NCBI RefSeq assembly: GCF_008728515.1
Contig: NC_044981.1
Location: 117,769,524-117,833,523, forward strand
DNA from: Papio anubis
Lineage: Eukaryota > Chordata > Mammalia > Primates > Cercopithecidae
Length of the DNA stretch: 64,000 nucleotides
Direction: 5' to 3'
Positions 59,705-64,000 of the stretch are shown piece after piece (positions within the stretch are counted from its first letter, which is position 1; every line of letters begins with the position of its first letter). Made by a program: the position numbers and the translations under genes. The notes beneath the pieces are model-generated. The model searched no databases, was not told the origin of the DNA, and saw nothing but the letters and a program-made list of their open reading frames with translations.

Positions 59705-59989
59705 GGCTGGCTGTGGTGGCTCATATCTGTAATCCCAGCACTTTGGGAGGCCAAGGCAGGAGCATTGTTTGAGGCCAGAAATTTGATACCAGCCTGGGCA
59801 ACATAGCTAGACCTCATCTCAGTAACAACAACAAAAATTAGCTGAGACTCCTATAGTCTCAACTACTCAGGAGGCTGAGGCAGGATTGCTTGGCTCCAGG
59901 AGTTTGAGGCTACAGTGAGCTAGGATGGCGCCACTGCATTCCAGCCTAGGCAACGGAGCAAGACCCTGTCTGAAAACAACAACAACAAA
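59705..59989 (+). mobile_element. Alu (AluJ-like)
   Basis: GGCTGGCTGTGGTGGCTCAT to GCAAGACCCTGTCTGAAAAC with an (AAC)n tail; the linker contains CAACAACAAAAA. Confidence 0.92.
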
Positions 59990-61394
59990 GGGAATACTGA
60001 AATAGTGTTTTAGAAGCTTCATGCTCTGAGGTGTTTAGTAGAAGAAGATATCATGCCAAATACCTCAAGAGTCAAAAATAACAACTGGAGAGCACAATGA
60101 TTATCTTGAGTCCAAAAGAAAACATTCACATTTTCTCCCATCCTTAGGCAGCATTAAAGTATATAATAGATTTTCCAACAAATATTTCCACCAAAAAAAA
60201 ATTTTTAAGTACAAATATATACAATATATAAAAAACATGCTAGGCATAAGAGAAGGCAACAATCAGCTATAAACCCATTCTTTAAGAAACTTATAGTCTA
60301 AAGGGGAAGAGAGAATACTAGCCCAGAACGTGGTTAAGTGCCACAAATCTTTGAAAGAGGTACGCATGGGGTACCAAGGAGCCTCATTATGAATAAGTAC
60401 ACAGAGGAGGGAGGGAGTTCAACCTTCTCAAATACACACGAACTGTGTGTTGAAAAAAAAAATTGTAACTAGCTTAAAGGTAATAAGGTGGAAAGCAACT
60501 CAAGAAAACAAATAGAATAAATACATTTAAGGTAATGTAGTCTCTCATGGCTTTTCCAATTGTGTACCTTCCAAATACTTACTTAAAACTAAATGAAGCT
60601 CTTGAAATGGCAGATTAATGAAGACCTGATTGTAAATATCAGAATGTAGCTACTAAAAATCACAGTTTCCATTCTCAACAGAATTTCTAAGAGCCCAAAT
60701 TCACTTTATTGAAGACATCTTTCCTCCTGTCCCACTCTCTGACTCCTTCGAACTCAGCGTGCTCTTTGGATGCTACAGGTGTGCCTCTGAGTGCCAGGCA
60801 GCCGAGTATTGCTGCTTATTCACTTTAAATATCTATAGAGAGATTCCCAATTATCCTCCTTTAATGGTCTGGGAACATTTCTCCCCACTTGCTATAACTT
60901 AGTGGGAAGGACAAGAGATTAAAAGATAAGAAGGTATAAAGAAGTGACTGGCATGGCTTAGGGTAGAAATACTCAGAAGTCAATCAGCTGCTCTTCATTT
61001 TCTTCATAAGCGTGCCATCAGTTCACCACAATGGCTGGGTTGCTGACATCACTGACTGAGACCGAATCCTGCAAATCTTTTAATAAGAAAATAGGGTCTA
61101 AGAGAATTGGAGGGAAGAGGGGAATCCCTGCTAACCCCTTCTGTCCTAAACTAGCAGTTGGTCATATGGACTGAGCTAAGAACAGACAAAATGCAAACAT
61201 GTGGGTGTGAACTAAATCCTGGGGTCAACCCCCTTCTTTAAATAGCAACTCTTTCCTATGCTTTCTTCAATCTAAAGCCATTATCCAAATCGTCCGTATA
61301 TCAAACATCAAACTTTGCTAGCACGCACTTTTCTTAAAATTTTCTAAATTACAAAATTAAAATGATAGATAAATCAGATCCTGTCTTCTGTTTA

Positions 61395-61970
61395 AAATCC
61401 TCCCATGGCTTCCTGTTGCACTTAATTCTAAACTTCCTCCCAAGGTCTGGACCCTCCCCACTCTCTGATGTCATCTCCTAATACACCCTCATCTCTAGCT
61501 TCAAAGTCCTTATTTCTGTTCCTAGAACATGCCAAGTTATTTCTTCCTCATGGTCTTTGCAATTCAGAAGGCTTTTGCTTCAAATTTTCTTTCTTTCTTT
61601 TTTTTTTTTTTTTGAGATGGAGTTTTGTTCTTGTTGCCCAGGCTTGAGTGCAACAGCACCATCTTGGCTCACCGCAACCTTCGCCTCCTGGGTTCAAGCG
61701 ATTCTCCCGCCTCAGCCTCCCGAGTAGCTGGGATTACAGGCAGGTACCACCATGCCCAGGTAATTTTTTGCATTTTCAGTAGAGACGGAGTTTCTCCATG
61801 GTCAGGCTGGTCTCGAACTCCCGACCTCAGGTGATCCACCTGCCTCAGCCTCCGAAAGTGCTGTGATCACAGGCATGAGCCACTGCACCTGGCTTTGTTT
61901 CAAATTTTCAATAGCGGTGCTCCTTCTCATTAGATTTCAGCACTCAGTATATCCTTTGGATTAATGAATA
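61395..61970 (+). repeat. L2 LINE 3' region, split by an Alu
   Basis: AAAATCCTCCCATGGCTTCC, then CATCTCTAGCTTCAAAGTCC and TTCCTAGAACATGCCAAGTT, then after the Alu TGCTCCTTCTCATTAGATTT. Order and wording fit L2. Confidence 0.75.
61590..61898 (-). mobile_element. Alu (AluS type) inside L2, antisense to +
   Basis: GAGATGGAGTTTTGTTCTTG through GAGCCACTGCACCTGGC. Target duplication TTCAAATTTTC at 61579-61589 and 61899-61909. Confidence 0.94.
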
Positions 61971-62712
61971 AAAAAAAGAATAAACTGGCATAAAAGAAAA
62001 TGTGGAACCTCAGGAGGCCATTGTTAGAAGAGGATCAAGGAAGGAAAACTCCTGCAAAACGGGAGCATTTCATACAAAGTAGGTCTGTGGAAGAAAGCAG
62101 CATGGAGCAACTCCGCAGCAGGAGAGCGAAGCAGTCTTCCCTTCCAGCCCCCATAGAAGAGATTATTGTCTCAAGACAACATCTGTGTTGTTTTGCTTTC
62201 TTAACAATCTCATTGACCCTCACTGGTGAAAGTCAAAGAAATCCACAGGAGTCACCCCTTTTGACCCTTTAGGGATCCGGCTCCAATGCCACCTGCACCA
62301 GCAGCATGAACCACAGCCTTCCCTCCCGGTGATCCAGCATTCACCACACTCCCTCACCTTTTTGCTAACCTGACTCTGGTGCCAGACTGAGCCCTCATGA
62401 AAGGCTGAAATTTGTGCCAGAGCAGGTATAGTGGAAAGGCAATACATTTTTGTATGAATGAATGAGATGTTAAAAATGCCGTTCTGCAGTAAAGTAAAAC
62501 CAGATAAAGATTTGCAGCCAAAGCCTTAGGTACAGTCCAGTCCACACCACACAGGCACATCCTTACCCATCCTGTGCCCACGAGCCCTTACTTGGGTTTG
62601 TCTCTTAAATTCTCTGCATGTTAATCATCTCTCTCATTTTACTAACTTCACTGGTGAGACAGTGAATGAAAAGATATTTTGAAACTATTCAGGGCTGTAG
62701 AATAAAAAATTA

Positions 62713-63004
62713 CTTTTTTTAAGAGACAGGGTCTCACTCTGTTGCCCAAGCTGGTACGCCATCAAAGCTCACTGCAGCCTTGAACTCCCAGGCTCAAGTG
62801 ATCCTTCTGCCTCAGCCTCTTAAGTAGCTAAACTACTTGCATGCCACAATACCAGGCTTTTTGTTTGTTTGTTTGTTTGTAGGGACAGGGTCTTACTATG
62901 TCAACCAGGCCAGTCTTGAACTCCTGGCCTCAAGTAATGCTCCTGACTCTTCCTCCTAAAGCACTGTAATCCCAGTGCTTTAGGAGGAAGAGTCACACCC
63001 AGCC
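62713..63004 (-). mobile_element. Alu (AluJ-like) with a rearranged left arm
   Basis: AAGAGACAGGGTCTCACTCT through CACACCCAGCC. A (TTTG)n linker lies at 62859-62880. The last 60 bp contain a perfect palindrome instead of the normal Alu order; see findings. Confidence 0.9.
62945..62994. repeat. Perfect 21-bp-arm inverted repeat, 8-bp loop
   Basis: Left arm GACTCTTCCTCCTAAAGCACT-type sequence at 62945-62965 is exactly the reverse complement of 62974-62994. The loop GTAATCCC is itself inverted relative to the normal antisense Alu GGGATTAC. Confidence 0.97.
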
Positions 63005-63258
63005 CATTACTATTAAAATGATGCTAATCTAAAATTCTACCATGTTTCTCAGCTCTTCTCTCAGACTGAATTTCTTTCCAAAGCCTCTGTTCACTCTTAC
63101 TTGTAGAGGAAGGTTCTAGCCATTTTACTTAGAGCTTTAGTTGACCAACGCCAGAACAAAGCCCTCCATTTGCAGGAACATCTGAAAGTAGATGACTTAA
63201 CTCTTCTAAGGGCTAAATTATTTAATTATGAAAAAAATGGGCTGGCTGTGGTGGTTCA

Positions 63259-63562
63259 GGCTGGGCGCAGTTGCTCATGCCTATAATCCCAGCACTTTGG
63301 GAGGCTGAGGCAGGCGAATCACGAGGTCAGGAGTTCGAGACCAGCCTGGCCAACATGGTGAAACCCCTGTCTCTATTAAAAATACAAAAATTAGCTGGGT
63401 GTGGTGGCAGGCACCTGCAATCCCAGCTACTCGGAAGGCTGAGGCAGGAGAGTCGTTTGAACCCAGGAGGCAGAGTTTGCAGTGAGCCGAGATCGAGCCA
63501 TTGTACTCCAGCCTGGGCAACAGAGCAAGCCTTCATCTACAAAATAAAAATAAAAATAAATT
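63259..63562 (+). mobile_element. Alu (AluS type), with an extra Alu head in front
   Basis: GGCTGGGCGCAGTTGCTCAT to CAGAGCAAGCCTTCATCTAC plus (AAAAT)n. A second Alu-like 5' head, GGCTGGCTGTGGTGGTTCA, lies at 63240-63258. Confidence 0.93.
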
Positions 63563-63574
63563 AACTTTTAAGTT

Positions 63575-63785
63575 TAACAGCAGTAGGGGTGCTTAATAAT
63601 GCCTGATAGGGGCTCTTTCCATTTTGGTTGTAATTGATTCTTGGGGAATCCTTCTTTCTAAGTTTTTAGTAAGATTAAGTCTCCTAGTTGAATGGGGGAG
63701 TTAATCCTTTTCCTTGTGGGAGGAGGTTGCGTTTCCTTTCCATATGGTTGAAGAGCCTTTTGAACCTGGCCTAAGTTGATCATCT
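63575..63785 (-). mobile_element. Endogenous retrovirus pol fragment, degraded
   Basis: On the minus strand, the stretch from about 63705 to 63600 reads like the C-terminal tail of a gammaretrovirus-like integrase: a GDLILLK-type block, then, after an in-frame TAG, a short PKWK-containing block. The open frame is broken by stops on both sides, so it is non-functional. Family not assigned; an Alu follows on the downstream side. Confidence 0.55.
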
Positions 63786-63869
63786 ATGTGTCTCTTCATC
63801 AAACAGAAGGTCTAACATTCAAAAGGGTCTTCCAAGCTGCTCAGGCAATCCAGCCTCCCATTGCTGCTG

Positions 63870-64000
63870 CTCTTGAGCTCGGTTGGCCAGGCCGGGCGCT
63901 GAACTGTCGGGAGCCCAGGCCATAGGGCAGCCCCTGCCTTCTGCAGTGTAAGGTGCCGGGCCTCCCGCGGCTCTCTGCCGACAGGCAATGGGCGGGCAGG
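63870..64000. other. GC-rich, CpG-containing stretch at window edge
   Basis: Unlike the AT-rich intron, this stretch is GC-rich with about eight CpGs (for example GGCCGGGCGCTG, CTCCCGCGGCTC, TGCCGACAGG). It continues past the window. It may belong to the retroviral element or another insertion; I cannot assign it. Confidence 0.5.

Larger units (their letters stand above)
50870..64000 (-). other. UTRN: UTRN intron before exon 58 equivalent, open at window edge
   Basis: At least 13.1 kb of intron. The dystrophin exon 57 counterpart is not visible before position 64000. It is repeat-dense above 53 kb (Alus, L1M, THE1-type LTR, L2, retroviral fragment). The stretches 50900-52600, 52700-53110, 53760-54360, 54770-55760 and 60000-61390 are unassigned. 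Confidence 0.85.

Noticed and set aside
50870..64000. Search for the preceding utrophin exon (dystrophin exon 57 equivalent)
   Set aside because: No matching open segment with splice sites was found; it lies beyond 64000.

Overview
This window is primate nuclear DNA from the 3' half of the utrophin gene (UTRN, the autosomal paralogue of dystrophin), with the gene on the minus strand. Seven short coding exons can be read exactly, with AG/GT splice borders and continuous reading phase. From 5' to 3' in the transcript (high to low coordinates) they are 50740-50869, 33059-33327, 29504-29650, 26661-26739, 23474-23534, 9136-9197 and 6745-6819. Their lengths are 130, 269, 147, 79, 61, 62 and 75 bp, and they match dystrophin exons 58 to 64; I use the dystrophin numbers as labels. 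Together they encode 823 nt covering the last spectrin-like repeats, the hinge, the WW domain that binds beta-dystroglycan, and the start of the EF-hand/cysteine-rich region. No gene start, gene end or second confident protein gene is present.

Everything else, about 98.7 percent of the window, is intron. From low to high coordinate: the open-ended intron after exon 64 (1-6744) has a Tigger DNA transposon, a MADE1 mariner MITE and a tandem duplication. A 2.3 kb intron (6820-9135) has an LTR-like stretch and an Alu lying 39 nt from an exon. A 14.3 kb intron (9198-23473) corresponds to dystrophin intron 62, where the Dp71 promoter lies, so a utrophin Up71 promoter may lie here. Three AT-rich introns follow (23535-33058), then a 17.4 kb intron (33328-50739) with several tandem duplications, many Alus and an unassigned 156-codon ORF. 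The open-ended intron before exon 58 (50870-64000) has an L1 with a nested THE1-type LTR and Alu, L2 relics, many Alus, and an endogenous retroviral pol fragment beside a GC-rich window edge.

The organism is a catarrhine primate. Alus of all ages, L1PA, THE1 and MADE1 place it among higher primates. The youngest-looking Alu (19897-20212) carries a combination of variants that I associate with the Old World monkey AluYR lineages, so a cercopithecid such as macaque or baboon is more likely than human or ape. That call rests on memory of subfamily consensus sequences.

I found no evidence of a new enzymatic or defence system. The observations most worth checking are a perfect 21-bp-arm palindrome inside an Alu that looks like a replication template switch, several recent local tandem duplications, a GC-richer patch about 1 kb upstream of exon 63 as a possible short-isoform start, an octamer-motif cluster in the same intron, and the unexplained ORF at 44435-44905.
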